Below, one piece after another: positions 23,601 through 37,214 of a stretch of DNA of 64,000 bases; positions within the stretch are counted from its first letter, which is position 1, and each line of letters opens with the position of its first letter. Below the pieces are notes generated by a model, which had not been told where the DNA came from, did no database searches, and was given only the letters and a program-made list of their open reading frames with translations. The DNA comes from Acanthornis magna (lineage: Eukaryota > Chordata > Aves > Passeriformes > Acanthizidae). The stretch lies in NCBI GenBank assembly GCA_036785705.1, contig JAWUZG010000084.1:14459501-14523500 (forward strand), given 5' to 3'. The position numbers and the translations under genes are program-made.

Positions 23601-24987
23601 TAAAAGAGACTTTCAGCAGATCTGTTTGTACTCTGCAGACCTGGGGTGCTTTTTTCTCATTGTTTTCTGCAATATTTGTATTGACCCAAGGAAAATACTT
23701 CTCATTACTGAAAATATGAACCCAGTGTTTATTGAATTGAATTTGCATTTGAAAACAAAAACTCTCCATTGCTAGTCCTAAGGACCTGAAATAATTCAAA
23801 TACATATTTAAAGAAGATTATTAGCATGTATATTTACTGTGGACAAATTAGTAGTGTGTTTATTGTTTCAATGTGAAGAAAGAGCCCGGAACACTCCTTT
23901 ACTCTGCTGTTTGAGCCTAGAAAGTAAAATCAATATTTGGAGACAACAAAAAGGGTGTGAAACAAGTTAAGCTCAAGCACCACCCTAGCTAAATCAGACA
24001 ATAAAATAAAATGCATCTCACAGAAACATAAATTACTTATTCCCTGGAACAAATGAGGAAAAAGGCTCCTTTCTTAGGACACGGATAACAAATAGTTGTT
24101 TTTATTCAGAAAAGCTATTACCATATCCTCATGAAAAACAAAAAATGAATCTCCAGATCTGGTTTTACCTAGACATAGTTCTTGTATTTTCAGGTTGTAA
24201 AAGACACAGAATTTTATAAAATATTATCTCTTACCAATATTTATTGGAAAGGCTTAGTACAAACTCTTACACGAAACCAGAACTGTAGATTTACCAGGTG
24301 AAAACCGTATTTTTTAATGATAGAAATCCTGTAACACTTTTGCTTAAGTGAAACTTTACTACAGTAAATACATTAGTTTAGATATGTTTGTTGATGGGGG
24401 AAAGGGGAAAAATCCCACTCCTGGGATTCAGATTCAGGGAATAGTCATTCAGATTAGACGTACATTTTAATCTGCCAGAAAACACAGTATTTTTACTGCT
24501 AAAAAGTACCTTGGTGATAACAAAAAGTGGCCTTCAGCTCTTTTTCTTGGAAATTATTCCCTCCAGCTTTGAATGCTCCTCATAAAGAGCAACATGTGGG
24601 ATGGCAGCTGTAATTAGATAATATTAAGTCTTTTGAGATGCTGGGATCCAGCAATATCAATTGACATAATAAAATTAATGTAATTTAATTGCTGTTCTGT
24701 CACTGCTGTTTCTAAAATGTTGAAATTATATCAGGAAGATATTATTGACATTCAAAAGAAAAAGCCCCAGTATTTTATAAATTAAAATATGAAAAGTTCA
24801 AAGATTTGCCTCTTATAGTTGAGAAAAGTATTAAAAAATTTATATTACCAAAACTGGATTTCATTACTTACTTGCTAAGATAAATATGCATACTTACATA
24901 TGTGCTAATTATCTTTTCTTTTCCTATTTTGCAGAGGTGGGAGCACTTGACAAGCTACCTACACCAGAGGAAATGAACCAGTCTTGA
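17401..24987 (+). CDS. GAL: Galanin/GMAP prepropeptide (five coding exons)
   Basis: GAL encodes the precursor of galanin, a secreted neuropeptide acting on GALR1-3 receptors in brain, gut and endocrine tissue. The coding exons are 17401-17481, 18145-18199, 19639-19725, 22794-22871 and 24935-24987, with GT-AG introns and a continuous frame. They give 117 residues (human 123). Residues 1 to about 20 form the signal peptide; KR at 31-32 precedes galanin at 33-61, which starts GWTLNSAGYLLGPHA and ends HGFT. GKR at 62-64 gives cleavage and C-terminal amidation. GMAP is 65-117 and contains the conserved IVRTVIEFLTYLHLKE. The galanin sequence agrees with the known chicken peptide. The ATG is the first base of exon 2, straight after the acceptor. 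No defect is visible. Confidence 0.97.
17607..17652 (+). repeat. T-rich tract in GAL intron 2
   Basis: Almost pure T with a few C, about 130 bases past the exon 2 donor. Replication slippage sequence with no other signal. Confidence 0.85.
18145..18199 (+). CDS. GAL: GAL coding exon 3: KR site and galanin N-terminus
   Basis: 55 bases encode AKDKR and galanin residues 1-14, the receptor-binding part that is near-invariant in vertebrates. Acceptor TTTTCTTTAAG, donor C|GTAAGT. It ends in phase 1 inside the His codon. Confidence 0.95.
19639..19725 (+). CDS. GAL: GAL coding exon 4: galanin C-terminus, GKR, GMAP start
   Basis: 87 bases encode AVDNHRSFNDKHGFT, the GKR amidation/cleavage signal and the first ten GMAP residues. 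Acceptor TTTATCAG, donor GCAG|GTAATG. Confidence 0.95.
19726..22793 (+). other. GAL: GAL intron 4 and other GAL introns
   Basis: The largest GAL intron, 3.07 kb, AT-rich with short microsatellite-like stretches (T/G-rich at 20,060-20,140; TATG/TA at 21,201-21,226). I see no gene or recognisable transposon in it. The other introns (17482-18144, 18200-19638, 22872-24934) are likewise free of recognised repeats, unlike the flanking intergenic DNA. Confidence 0.6.
22794..22871 (+). CDS. GAL: GAL coding exon 5: GMAP core
   Basis: 78 bases encode the conserved GMAP segment ENIVRTVIEFLTYLHLK. Acceptor TTGTTTTACAG, donor AAAG|GTGAGC. Confidence 0.94.
24935..24987 (+). CDS. GAL: GAL coding exon 6: GMAP C-terminus and stop
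   Basis: 53 bases encode EVGALDKLPTPEEMNQS then TGA. Acceptor CCTATTTTGCAG. The tail is shorter than the human one, which accounts for the 117- versus 123-residue difference. Confidence 0.94.
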
Positions 24988-25255
24988 AGAATGCATTTTT
25001 ATTTTGTTGCAGTGTAGATTTAGACAGAATTCTAAACAAAAGATCCCAATGAGCTGAAGTTGAGAAGTATTGTTTGCATTAATCTGATAAATGGTAAACT
25101 GCATTCTGCCCTCTGGTTGGTTTGTTGGATTGTTTTTGCTTTTTTTTTCCTTCCCTCCCTCTCCTGCAATGTTATAGTGTATAATTTTGCTTTGGTAAAA
25201 TTTTTCTGTAGGTAAATGATAAAATAAAAATAAACAGCAACCAAGTTGTTTCACT
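24988..25255 (+). terminator. GAL: GAL 3' UTR and polyadenylation signal
   Basis: Two overlapping-type AATAAA hexamers at 25223-25228 and 25229-25234 lie about 235-245 bases after the stop, followed by a TTGTTTCACTTT stretch. The cleavage site is probably near 25,245-25,260. Confidence 0.8.
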
Positions 25256-28200
25256 TTAAAATTACGTACGTACCAGCACACAATGCATCATATATGAAGC
25301 CCAGGATAAACTGTAAAATTACACTGCATCTATACTCTGCAATACCAGAGCAGAATAAAACATAAATACCATCTATTTTCTACTTTAGATATCAGAAAAA
25401 CTGACTTTAAAGTGCTGCCATGCAGAATCTTTTCAGGTCACATTTTTCACGGGAACATTACTTCCTGTTCATATTTTCATAGGCATGAAATAAATGCATG
25501 TTTATAATAAATTTTGTATTATTCACCGTACCACACCAGCCCATGGGCTGGAGCATGCCTTGTGCAATGCAGATTTCACTGTTCTGTGCAGGTTTACACA
25601 AATCCTGTGGGGAGGATTCCCATGGCATTGAGAACTTTGAGGCTGTGCTCCTTAATGAAGAAAAGCTCCAAGATTGGCTGCTCCAAGATTTAAAATATAT
25701 TTTATGAGATGCTGTGGTCTGAGGCTAACAAAGCACTTGGATCTATGTTTAATCTGTGCAAAACAGCTTTGATGTACAGGAGCAGGATGCTCAACCTGCA
25801 CACAATAAATGTCATATCAAGGCTGGGGACAGGTTTGAGAGGATACAGAACCTTGGGAAGGTTTTTCATATTCGGAGGTACAGTGCAGTGAAATATCATC
25901 CTTTCAAAATGCTGACGTGCACTGGAGAAATTTTGCAGACCTTTATTCTCTAATCTGTTTTTCACTTTTAGCACAGCAGAATTCTAAAAGCCAAGCCACT
26001 GGTGTCTAGTCTGTGCCCACACAGCTCTCCCACCTTGTCATTCTGGCTGTGCTGTTCCTCTGATCATCCCTCAGCCTCTGATCTCATGTCTGCTGTTTTC
26101 ACTTTGCAAAATGTGAAAAGTACACTTTTCATCAGTTCCAGTGAGCTGCTGAGCAAACCCTTCACACAATGCTGTACTGGATTTCTTCCTTTTATTTAAA
26201 ATTAAATTAATGAAAATAGTATATACTGTTAGTATAGATGCTGCTAGTTCAACATTATTTCAACATTTGGTAACTTTATGGGCTTCCCAAAATGTAAAAA
26301 AAAAAGAACAGAATGAAATTTAATCTCTCTACATTAGTATAGTTCAGTAAGTCCAAACTCTCATTTCCTCTAGTAATGTCCACACTTCTCACATAACCTT
26401 GTAGTAGAGCTCACTAAAATCAAGAGGTTTTTTTTTTAATATATATTTTTCCATGGACTTTGGTTCATTGACTGCTAAAACCCAGGATACATTTGAAGAA
26501 CTCAGTAGCAAACCATCTTAGGCAAAGCAGCTAAATCTATGATCCAATAAAAGGAGCTTCATCTTAGCGTTGAATTTCTTTCCTTTTGAAAAAGGATAAG
26601 AAATTAGAAATAATAGCATGGAATTAGAAAACAGTTATTACTTTAATCAAATTAGCATACCCTCAGCTCCTTGGAGTTGGAGTCGTCCTGTTAGAATGTT
26701 TATTTGAAATTCTGAAATTTGAGATTATTTGAAATGGTGGAAAACTCGTAGGATCAGGAAGATTTACAGCTCTGGCTAAGCAGGGAGGCCCACAAGGCTT
26801 TACATTGTGCTGCACTGCTATATGTGTATGTTATAGAAACCTGATTATTATAATCTCATTACCAAAAGCAGTCTGCATACTTTTACTTAATAATTTCTGC
26901 ATTCAAACACATATTTATAATATTCCAAAATACAGAAACAGGAAAAATTGTCAGCTTGTTTCTTCACCCTCTAACGTTTCTTACCTTTGCAAGTACAGAG
27001 GGGGAAAACAACAATAAAGGGCGATTTTTCTGGATCAATTTCAAAATTTTAATAACACCATTATCTTACTAACACTCGTTTTATCTAAAATATATCTTAA
27101 AACACTTCATCTGCATGTATTTGGAACAACATCTCCATAATGAACCTCTTGGACAAACACTTGAGAAAAAATGGCCTTTAAACCACAATTTGAAAAGTAA
27201 GTTTCAACAGGGCTAATAAACAATAAAAGGATGTGACAAGTTTCAGTAGAAAATAATAATAAAAAAATCCATGTTTCCATCTCATTATATCATTTATTGC
27301 TTATTTGCATACATTATATTCCACTTTTATGTAGGATTAGCTGAAACACTTATTTACTCTACAGACAAAAGCCAAATTAAAAAAAAAAAAAGAGTAAAAC
27401 TTTCTTGTAATGTTTGCCAGTCATATGAAGTTACCCTTCACGCAAATTGAGCTCTGACAATGAGCAGAAGGCTTGCATGATGCTGAATGACTGGACAATA
27501 AAATGGAAGATGAGATTAAATGCTGATGCAAGCAAATTATGTACGCAGAGGAAAACAACTCTAATTTTACATACGCATACTGATGCTCCAAATCACGTCT
27601 GGAAATAGAACTCAGACTCGTTGTACACAGCCCTCTAGAAATGTTTTTTTTTTAAATCTCAGCAGTAGATAGAAAGGCAAAAGGAATGTTAGGAATCATA
27701 AAGAAAATGTGCCATTCCCAATTTTCGTACCAGTGACAGTTCTGGGCAGTTCACTGCAAAGAAAAAAGTGCTGTAGGGCCAGAAAAGCCATAGGGAAAAG
27801 TGAGAAATACTTTTACAATAATTTTCATACATAGAAAAACTAAATAGGTGAGAGATGAGAATCTTAGATGTTGTGCTAAAGGTGCTTAGCAAATTCACTT
27901 CTTCACGTAAGCCAAGAGTTAATGATTAAATGCTAAATGATGATAAAATTAAATTATCAAGTAACACTTTTAAACTCCACACCCAGAAAAAAAAAAGGCT
28001 TTTTTGATACATCTCATTACGAAATTGTGGCACAGGACATTGTGGAGCCCAAGCAGTTATATTCATGGAAGAAAAGTCCTTTGAAGTCCAAATGTCTAAG
28101 TTAAATTCTTACACCAAATTAGGGATGCGTGCACAGAGCAATAAAACAGCCCTTAGAACCTTATCGAGGGATTAATTAAAACAGGACTCCTTCAGCTGCA

Positions 28201-31200
28201 CAGCATTTGATGCCAGTTTACAAAAGAAACTTGGAAATCACATATCTTTGGCTAAAAATTCTGGAGAAATATCAAATTCTGAATACTATCTATAACAACA
28301 CACAAAAAAAAGGTATAATTTTATACAATGATTCACCTGTCAGGTAGTCTCATTAAAACTTACTTAAATGCAAATCAGTTCAGCATAAAAGGGGGAATTT
28401 CTGGTGGCACAGCTGGCGCAGCAGAGTCTATTCAGATTAGGAAGCCATTAGGGAGCTGACAGGATACACGCATTTTCCCACCTGTCTACTCATGTAAAGG
28501 TCAGACTGCGACATTAGCATAGAAAAATTAGATAGGACTCAGAGTTCTGAGGATGTTTGAGGGGGCTTGATATTGGGGCTGACATAATCCTGCTTGCAGA
28601 TTTAATGTTACCACCGTTCAAAATACAGCTCTTCTTGCCTGGGGTCATAGAGAAGCTCGGTGAGAGTTTGTTTTCAAAAGATTCTGACATATTCTTAGGT
28701 GTTCCTTCGTATTTCAGAACAGATGAGGAGATATGATGTGAGATAGTTTGTGAAGAAACACATTAATAACTCCCCAAAAGAGTGGCAAAAGTATTTTTAG
28801 GTTATTTCAGGATATGTGACACAAAACGGCAACAAGTTAGAAAAGTACTTTGCAGTTTGTCCACAATGCAGATTACCCCAGGAGATTTCTAAGGCAGATC
28901 TGAGGGTTAAAAGAAAGTTTAAGCTGATTGTTACTAGCAGAACAATTTTTCATGAATTCACAGAGTACCTTAACAGTGCAGTACCTCTGTGACTATTTTG
29001 TCAATTATTTTTCTTTTTATTATTATTCTTTTAAAATAATTAATATTTAATAATATTGTTTTATATAAATTTATAAAATATATAAATATATAGTTATATA
29101 AATAGAAATTTAAATATTTAATAATAAATTATTATAATTTTTAAATAAATGCAAAAAATAATTCCGATACTTCTGATACTAACTAACTCACAGACCACTT
29201 TACTACTCAGATTCAGTAGCTGGGTATACAAATATCCATTTGTTAAGATTTTTAATACCTCAGAGCACTGGACATTTGTCAATGCATGTGCCACACTCAG
29301 AACCTCCTAGAAATGAGCTTTAAAAAGCCAGAGTTGAACCAAACATAAGAATTATTTTATCTCCTTGCTTGTAAAGGAGCAAACACTTTATCAAAAAATT
29401 TTTTCCCAAAAATCTTATCAAATTCCCCTGAGATTTTGCTTATACATTTCTAATTCAATTGATCTCCACAGATTTTCTGCTATTTAAGAGCATATAAATC
29501 ATACAGCCTTTTGGAGTGCTGGGAGACATGAGTCTCATACAGAATGTCTGTCTGAGGAGAAATTCTAAAACACCTGTTACCATTCAGATTGGATTTTTTT
29601 ACAGTTTCTAAAATGAATGTTGAGTATTTATCACTTACAAACGCTTATATAATGAATTCAGAATGTAATGCCTATATAAGTTCCCCTTCAAAATGCTAAT
29701 AATGTATTTCCTTGAAATTAATTTATTCCATTAAAAACCATTCTATCAGAAAATAATTGATCAGATTTATGATCTGTGGATATTATCTACATTGATCAAT
29801 ATTAAAGGTAGCATTCCTTGACAAGATTTAAAACTGATGCTCCAATTATTTACATCAATATAAATTCCTATGTCATATTTGTAGAAGGAGAATTCTTTGC
29901 TTACTATTTACTCAGATGACAGTGTAGGGGAATCACACTCTGCTTCCCTGAGATCCTTCTGAAGTTTGATAAAGTTCTCCTGTTCTTCAACTTCTAATCT
30001 AAAAAGATGATATTAGATTTAGGAATCATTAGCTCTCTGATGGTTTTCACATCTACTCTTCTCTGCAGAAATTAACTACTTAACGTATTCTCCAAAGATT
30101 TCTGTGGGAATTTCATGCATCTTTTCTGCAAATCAGTGTTTGAGGGCACTCACATTGAGTAACAGCTTCCAGGACTCTCCACAGGCACTCTGGGCACTGG
30201 AACTGAAGAGGGCACTTCTGCAAAGGAAGATTTGAATCTGTTCCCTGCTAGCAGAGTGTGGGTGCTGGCTCTGAATCCAGAGCGACCTTTTAAATCAGGC
30301 GTTTGGCTTTCCTTCTTCAAACCAAGCAGAATGAACCCAGGCCCCAAGGCTCAGAGAACCAGTAGAAGCAGACAGGAAAAATAACCATGTTTTTACAGCT
30401 CAATGTTACATTTTTGTACCACTTTTTAAAACACAGTTTTGCAAATTGTGCCTGATGACTTTCCTGCTGGTTGCCCACTTAGCCACTGTTTAAAAATACA
30501 GCTCAACAAATACAGCATGTTAGGGCTAAATCCTGACTTATGAAATTAAGCTCTGTGGTGTTGTTGACCTTGAAAGTAGATTTATTTATATCAGCTAAGG
30601 TTTGACTTTATCCAGGGGAGCAACGTGGTTAAAAGAAATTAACTTTAACAAATCTCAGATCTTAGGTTAAAAATAATTTCAGAAATAAAACTATAATCAC
30701 CCTAATTCCATCAACAATACTCCTCGTTCCCACCTGCTGCAAAGGATGTTGTTCATTAATTCCTTCTGTCCCTTTGTGCCATCAGAACCATCCACTGATT
30801 CTAGCCATTAAAGAAATTATACTCTGTCTGTGTATCCTTTAGAAGGATCCCCACATCTGGGAAATTTAAATTAATTTTATGTAGTTCAAATGATATAACA
30901 CTTTCCCCCAAAATACTTACATTTTTCTTTGCCTTCTAGTCCATTTTTGTTTGAATTTCTTTTGCAGTTCACATTATAGACGGTATTTCATTGTTCACCA
31001 GAGCCCTCAAACATCTGCTTAATTAGACATCACAATTTTGTAATGTTAATCATTATTTTGATATTCTTCTCCCCATTCTAGCTATATATTAGCATAAAAC
31101 ATGGTAATTACCAATAATTAATATTTGTGACAGTGTTGACAAGCCAGATATTGTTGACTGGATAAAGGGAAGAAGATGTAACCTGCTTTTTCCCTGTATC

Positions 31201-33180
31201 ATCTGTAGTAGTTATTAAGCGTAACGTTATTCTTTGCCTCAGCCAGACATAAAAGGATGTTTTCCGTCATGGGGAAAAAACCCCTAATATTTTTATTCAC
31301 CTTTTGTGAATTCGTAGCAGAATCACATCTATTGACAGACTTGAGATATACTCTTCAGAAGAATTAAAGCAATCAAGGATTTTAATCCCTTACTTCCCAA
31401 AGCAATTTGAGGACATATTTTTTGGAGGTGTTAATTTATTTTGAGATGCAGATACAGACTTGGTTGGATATATAGGACCATGCAAGGAAGTCCAGTATTG
31501 AATTAACACAAGATTTGAAATTTTAATTATTTGTTATATTATATATTTGAAATATTTAATTATTTATATGCAATATGAACCATTAATAAAGCAAGAACTT
31601 GTGTGCTCTTATAAATCCAACTTTATACAAATCTCAGTCTTAGGATGCCAAAGTAAATTCCCTCTAAAGGTGAAAGCCTGGAGAACACTAGTAACTTGTG
31701 TTATCAAAGTTTTGTCTTTGTTACTATTGGTTTACCTATTTCTCAGCACAAATGTGATGCTCTCCAGCAAATAAAATGAACTCACCAACATCTCAAGGCC
31801 AAAAATACTCCAGGGAAGTGTCGAGGTAAGTCCATAGCAATGCAGCTGTAGGCTCTGGGCCATCCCACTCAGGACAGCCTCAGTGGCAAACGCAGACAGT
31901 CAGGTGTGGATGTGCTGTGGCACTGTCTGGGCCCCCAGACCGGACAGAAGCTTGACTGGAGGATGCAAGCATCCCCTGAATTTCCTCTGAAATATTATAA
32001 GACTTTGGCACCATAATGCTTAAAATTGTGTTAGAAAGTTGTGCAAGGTATTTGCATCACCTTCTGAAAAGCTTACCCTGGGAAACATTTTTGCAGAACC
32101 CTCAGCTCAAGTTAGGATCAATAGTTCTAAAATCGGATAAAAAGCTAAAACTATGTCTTGCAGGAGGAAGGACGTTCCTTTAGAAGAAGGAAAGGATGAA
32201 TAAAAAGATGAACACTGAATATCCATGGATGTTCTGACTAGAGCCAGAATGCCCTCAGTGCACAACCTTCCTTCATGACCTGCTATGGCACTTCCCTTCG
32301 AGCTCCCTAGGGCAAGTTCCCAACAAAATGACAACCAGAGGGGACAGGTACTCTGCATTACTGGGCTCATTTTCTGTTCAGTTGCTCACCTTTTCTACCA
32401 AGCAGTTGTTTTATTACCATGGACATAAGAATAATTTTTCCCCTTGCTGTTACTTTGCAGTATGTTTCAGGAGAGTTACTGAGCCCTGTCTCACAACACT
32501 TTTGGACTTTTTTTCCTAAAGGTACACAAACACAACTTGCTAAACTGGCAGAAAAGATGGTAAGGCTTTCCAGAAGAAAAGTTTCAGATATTTGGAGGAT
32601 CAAGGTTTACAGTTCCCTTTTTTCTTTTTTTTTCTTTGATTTTAAAATACTATGTAGAACATGCTAGGGTTGTTTTTTCTAAATGCCGTAGTTCTCTAGT
32701 GTTCGTGCATGCAGGTGAAAGCAAAGATAAAGCAGAGAGGGCTGACAATTTCGAGGGCTGCACGACATTCAAGCCCTATTTCTCTGAGTGTAATAGATGG
32801 CCTCAATAGCCACAAGGTGGTAATAGTGCTCTTCATGGAAAAGCTCAGGCACATCTAGCAGAGCAGGTCTAACTCTAGAGAGATGTCTGATCTACTAAGA
32901 ATTGTAATTACAAAGAACAGTAGTGCCTTTAGAAATGAGGAAGTTAAAACTTCTAGCAGAGCACTGTGTGCCGGATAACAGAGAGAAGTGCCCTGGCTCA
33001 GTGATACAATCCTACTGCAAACTGATTTTAAAAAGTTTCTTGTAGTAGCATGACAAACATTAAGGACATCATTGGAGTAAAGCCAGGCATTAAAATCCAC
33101 AACAGTCGTGCAGTGGTTGTCTGGGTAAATTGCCAATGCTTTAGTGAGAAATAAGGGGGAGAAAAAACACTCATAAATTC
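25256..33180. other. Intergenic, no gene seen
   Basis: About 8 kb with no splice-bounded coding segment that I can support; the longest frames are around 90 codons and overlap each other in several frames. A GC-richer, ORF-bearing stretch at 25,500-25,980 and another at 31,780-32,000 may be old repeats I cannot name. Confidence 0.5.
29014..29155. repeat. AT-rich low-complexity tract
   Basis: Almost entirely A/T, made of TAATA, TATAAAT and ATTTAAAT permutations. It may be a mutated microsatellite. Confidence 0.8.
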
Positions 33181-33186
33181 TGCATT

Positions 33187-33345
33187 AGAAATAGGTAAGA
33201 TTATGGCTGTGCTGATTTGAGCTGAGGTATAGTTAGTTTCCTCCCCAGGGGATAATATGGGGTGTTTTGGATCTCTGCTGAACACAGAGTTGATAATCTA
33301 GAGCTGTTTTTGTTATTGCTGAGCAGAGTTTACATTTCAGTGCTT
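33187..33345 (+). mobile_element. Degenerate LTR-like fragment
   Basis: Contains AGCTGAGG.ATAGTTAGTTT, GGTGTTTTGGATCTCTGCTG, AACACAGAGTTGATAA and TTGTTATTGCTGAGCAG, blocks typical of common avian ERVL-class LTRs. It is about 160 bases, resembles 35,190-35,340, and has no coding sequence. Confidence 0.5.
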
Positions 33346-33361
33346 AAAAGCACAAGAAAAT

Positions 33362-33470
33362 ATCCTATATATATAATATATTTTTATATCTATTTATTTA
33401 CATATAAAATACATATGTAAATGTACCAATACATATGTAAATCTTACATATGTAAAAATACATTTTATGT
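33362..33470. repeat. TA-rich repeat with ACATATGTAAA units
   Basis: A TA stretch followed by three near-copies of ACATATGTAAA within 60 bases. Confidence 0.7.
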
Positions 33471-35189
33471 AAGGCAAATCTATTGATTTAGAGAGTAAGA
33501 AATTTGAATGCTTCGGCTTGGAGGCAGTGTATCAGCCCTGGGCATAAATCAATTGTCTGGTCACTCGCATAAATCAACAGAAACTTTGCTGATTTAGAAC
33601 ACTGCTCTAAAACATTGCAGATGTCTGTGAACTCTGAGGAACACACTGGTGTTAAAGTTGCATGAAAAAATATTTTCAGACGATGGACGTGCTTTATATT
33701 AAAGCAGAATGAAGGCTATGACACATGCAAAGTGACACTTCAATTTCTAATCATACAGCTCAGCAATTATTATGTGGGAAAGCAATTTCATGACAAGGTT
33801 TTACTTACTCTCAGACGATATTTGATGGACATTATTGTGATGTAATTTAAAATTTATTTCACAGTATTTCACACGGGATCTCTAATTCTTCTTGTGTTCC
33901 ACTTAAACACTGCTAGCCACAGCAGACTCTACAGCACAGTGTTCTACATAGGCTGCTCTGTGTGGAACAAAAGGAAAAATTATGAATTTAAATTTTACCA
34001 TCCCTTCTGAGTCCAGACTTTAAAATCATCCCATGTAAAGTCAAGGCACTATTTCCAAAACTAGAGATTACCTCCACTAAAAGTATTAGGATCAGGCCTT
34101 TTATCCCTGACCAAATGAAGAAGAATGATTGCATGAATTGGCTGTGATATTTAGCTCATGGATCCTGTCAGCAATAGTTCACTCACTTCCAGCTGTCTGA
34201 TCCATGGGTGGCGAGCACTCTTCACACACCTTTCACCGAAAGGACTCAGTTCATAAATCGCGGCTCATCCGTGTGGGAGTTCCTTTAGTTTGAGGAAGAG
34301 ACTTTGCAACGATATGACTTTTATGCTTGTCATCTCTGCAGAAGGCAGCAAGTCAGTGGAAAAAAAAGTAAATCACACTATCTTGACCCACAGCAATTTT
34401 CTTTTGTCTTGGTACAAAGAGATTTTCACTTAAGCATATAACAGGACAGCATTTAGTCTACTTTGTCACAAGGCTTTCTTTTTTCTCCTCCTCTCCTTAA
34501 GAACAGCTCACATATGCTGTTTCTCTTCAATCATATTTTACCTTTTAAGTTTTAATTATAATTTTGTAACATTTTTTTTCTCTTGTGACTTCATTGAGCC
34601 ATTTAAAGATCTTAGCTTTAAACACTCTAAGTTTTAAAATACGTCTTCCTGCAAAAGAGGTAACAATGCAGTGGCTGTCAAGCCTGTGAACAGAGAATAC
34701 GTAGACTACCTGTGTGGTGTCCAACACCTGAATCTGAACTCAGTGACTCGTTCTGGGAACAAGGACCTCTAGCTCTCAGGAGTGCCAGCTGCAGCAAGAA
34801 TAAACAACTTTTAGATAGGCCAAGGCAGAGTCAGATATTAGTACTGGGCAATGGGCACTCAGAGATGCACAGAATGGATTTTCTTTCAGGGATGGCACAA
34901 AACAAAAACTTCTTGGCCCACCAAGTTCAGTCCTTTGCTATTGTTAACATCCAGCTTATATAATGCCTTTGCTTGTTGGTAAGACAGAGCTTATTTTATA
35001 ATAAGCTTATAAGACATGTTGAGAAACAAAAAATGTTTAGCATAAGTAAGTTTTAAGTAGAACGAGTTACATAGATTTGTAATAATGTGTGATTTAGTAT
35101 GTTCTTTGCTAAACTTTACTTGCTCAGCAGGAGTAGCTGGATTTGCTGAAAACATTAGGCTGCAGACTGTGAGCTCACACTTAGATATT

Positions 35190-35930
35190 TTTTCAGCTGG
35201 AATGGAGTTAATTTTCTTACTAATTTTCCCACTATCTGGTACAGTACTGTGTTTTGTCTTTAGTATGACAAGGAGATTGGCAACATACTTATATTTTGGT
35301 TGTTGCTAAGTAATGTTTATGCTGAGTCCAGGGCTTTTTTAGTTTCCCATGCTCTTGCAGCAAGTAGGTGCACCAGAAGCACAAACAAAAGATAAGGAGG
35401 CTATAGCCACCAGCAGAAGCTGCAACTTGACAGGAACAGGGAATGACCTGCCTGCATGAACACAGAGAAAAAAAATCCAATAAGGTATTAAAAGGCCCCA
35501 AAAATTACCATTTTGCCAAGAGGTACATGCAAGGTGCTTGAAGAGCAGATGAGGGGTGGCTACATAAGTTATAAGGGTATAATTGCCTTTATTTCTTCTG
35601 GGTCCCTCTACAGAGGAACCCAACTGGAGCTGACCTGCTGCTACTACATTCTTTGGTTCAGCAGGCTACTAAATTCTTTAGTTTTATAAATCCAACACCT
35701 GAGGTGCTGCTAGTGGAAAGCCAGGGTCAGGTCTGTAGAAGGAGGAAGCACACCTGGAGTGAATGTGTGTGTGAGCAAGGAGTAGAAAGGGACACCCATG
35801 GAGCTCTCCACTGCAAAGGGACTCAGGTCACAGCAGGTGAAGTCTGTGGTGGTCTGAGTGCAGCTGCTCAGGGAGCAGCTTCTCCTTTAACATAGATGTT
35901 ATTCCTCTCTGTGTCTATACACACTCAAAT
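35190..35930 (+). mobile_element. Degenerate avian ERVL-type LTR
   Basis: The blocks run in the order seen in avian ERVL LTRs: GGAGTTAATTTTCTT, GTACAGTACTGTGTTTTG, GGTTGTTGCTAAGTAATG, TTATAAGGGTATAATTGCC, then GGAACCCAACTGGAGCTGAC, CTACTACATTCTTTGGTTC and CCAACACCTGAGGTGCTGCT. No gag, pol or env sequence is visible alongside. It is a decayed solo LTR or LTR fragment; family assignment is by eye. Confidence 0.55.
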
Positions 35931-37214
35931 TAGGCAACCTGGAAAAGGTTAAGTCAAACAACAGCTCTGCAGAGTCCATTCAAAATGCAACATTTCTGAC
36001 AGAGATTAAAAGGGATGTGGGTGCCCCTGGCTCTTGCCTTATAAAAGCATATTCTGTATAGGTAAATGCCACATCTTTCTTCTGTGCAGTGAATACATTG
36101 GTATCGTGCCACATTATGTTATTAGAGTTCTGATTGTCCAGAAATGGTCATCCCAACAGAGATGCTGTGAAATAGCTAGTTCACAGAAACCAATTAAAAA
36201 AGTTGTGTCTTCCTTTGTCATAACTCATCTGATGTTCCTTCTGTATTCATCACAGTAACATAATCAAACCCTTTTCAGTCGAGCATTAGGAGTATCAAAA
36301 GAGGACTAACCTAAAGAAGAATTTATGAGTGGCTACTGAGGAAAGTCCTGCCAATTCCCTGTAATAATTAGGTTATCATTAGTGTGTGGGATGGATTTAA
36401 ATGAGATTAAATTTTAAATCAATTATCAAAGCTGTGACTGAAATGACCTATGGGAGCTTGTTTTGACAAGGTGTTACAGATCATTACAGTTTGCTTAAGA
36501 AAAGACAGGAAAGAAAAAAAATTCTTTTCTTCATTTTCAGAACTTCAGCTAGACAACACTTTTGTGGAAAATTTGGGAGGAAGATATGTCTGTATTTCCC
36601 TCATCTTACCTTTGGCATTTTCTCTCTGTTGGCAGGCCTGCTAACAGAGAAATAAAAATGCAAGCTGTGCTGAGTTTCACTTGCTGCAGTTAAGACTTAG
36701 AAATGGATCCCGTTTTCACCTTGTACATCAGCACACATCATCCTTGAAACAATGGGAAAACACGTAATTCCCCTGCATTGTCAATGTGATTCACGTTAGT
36801 GCAGCACAGGCTTCTGTAAATAAGGCAAAGGGATACCTTAACCTAACCACTTTAGAGAGGGGTACTGATGAACAACAGGAGCAAAGTTCTAAATAACAAG
36901 ATAAAGAATAAAGTGATTTAGTAATGGAAACAAAACCACAGGAATGTAGAAGACAAAACTGATGGCATATGACCTTGAAGGGGGAAACCTAAAATAGGTA
37001 GCACCCTTCTTATCCAGGATGCTTAATGACAAGCTACAACCCCCCAGTTCTGACCAGTTCTTTGGTGACAACTCGCCCTAGCAATGAACTTCTGCTCATT
37101 ATGTTAGTAAAAATCACACTCCTCGCTCAGGCACCCTGCCAACCACAAAGAGACCACTACTGGCTGAGCATATGCCACGACTTCTTGGGGTTTAATGCCT
37201 TGAAATGGAAGTAG

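Noticed and set aside
32419..32667. Small exon-like piece (CCTAAAG ... GATG|GTAAGG) near 32,520
   Set aside because: The bracketed exon would be about 42 bases with no recognisable peptide; splice-like matches of this quality are common by chance.
35339..35623. 94-codon minus ORF with cysteines
   Set aside because: Lies antisense inside an LTR-like repeat.
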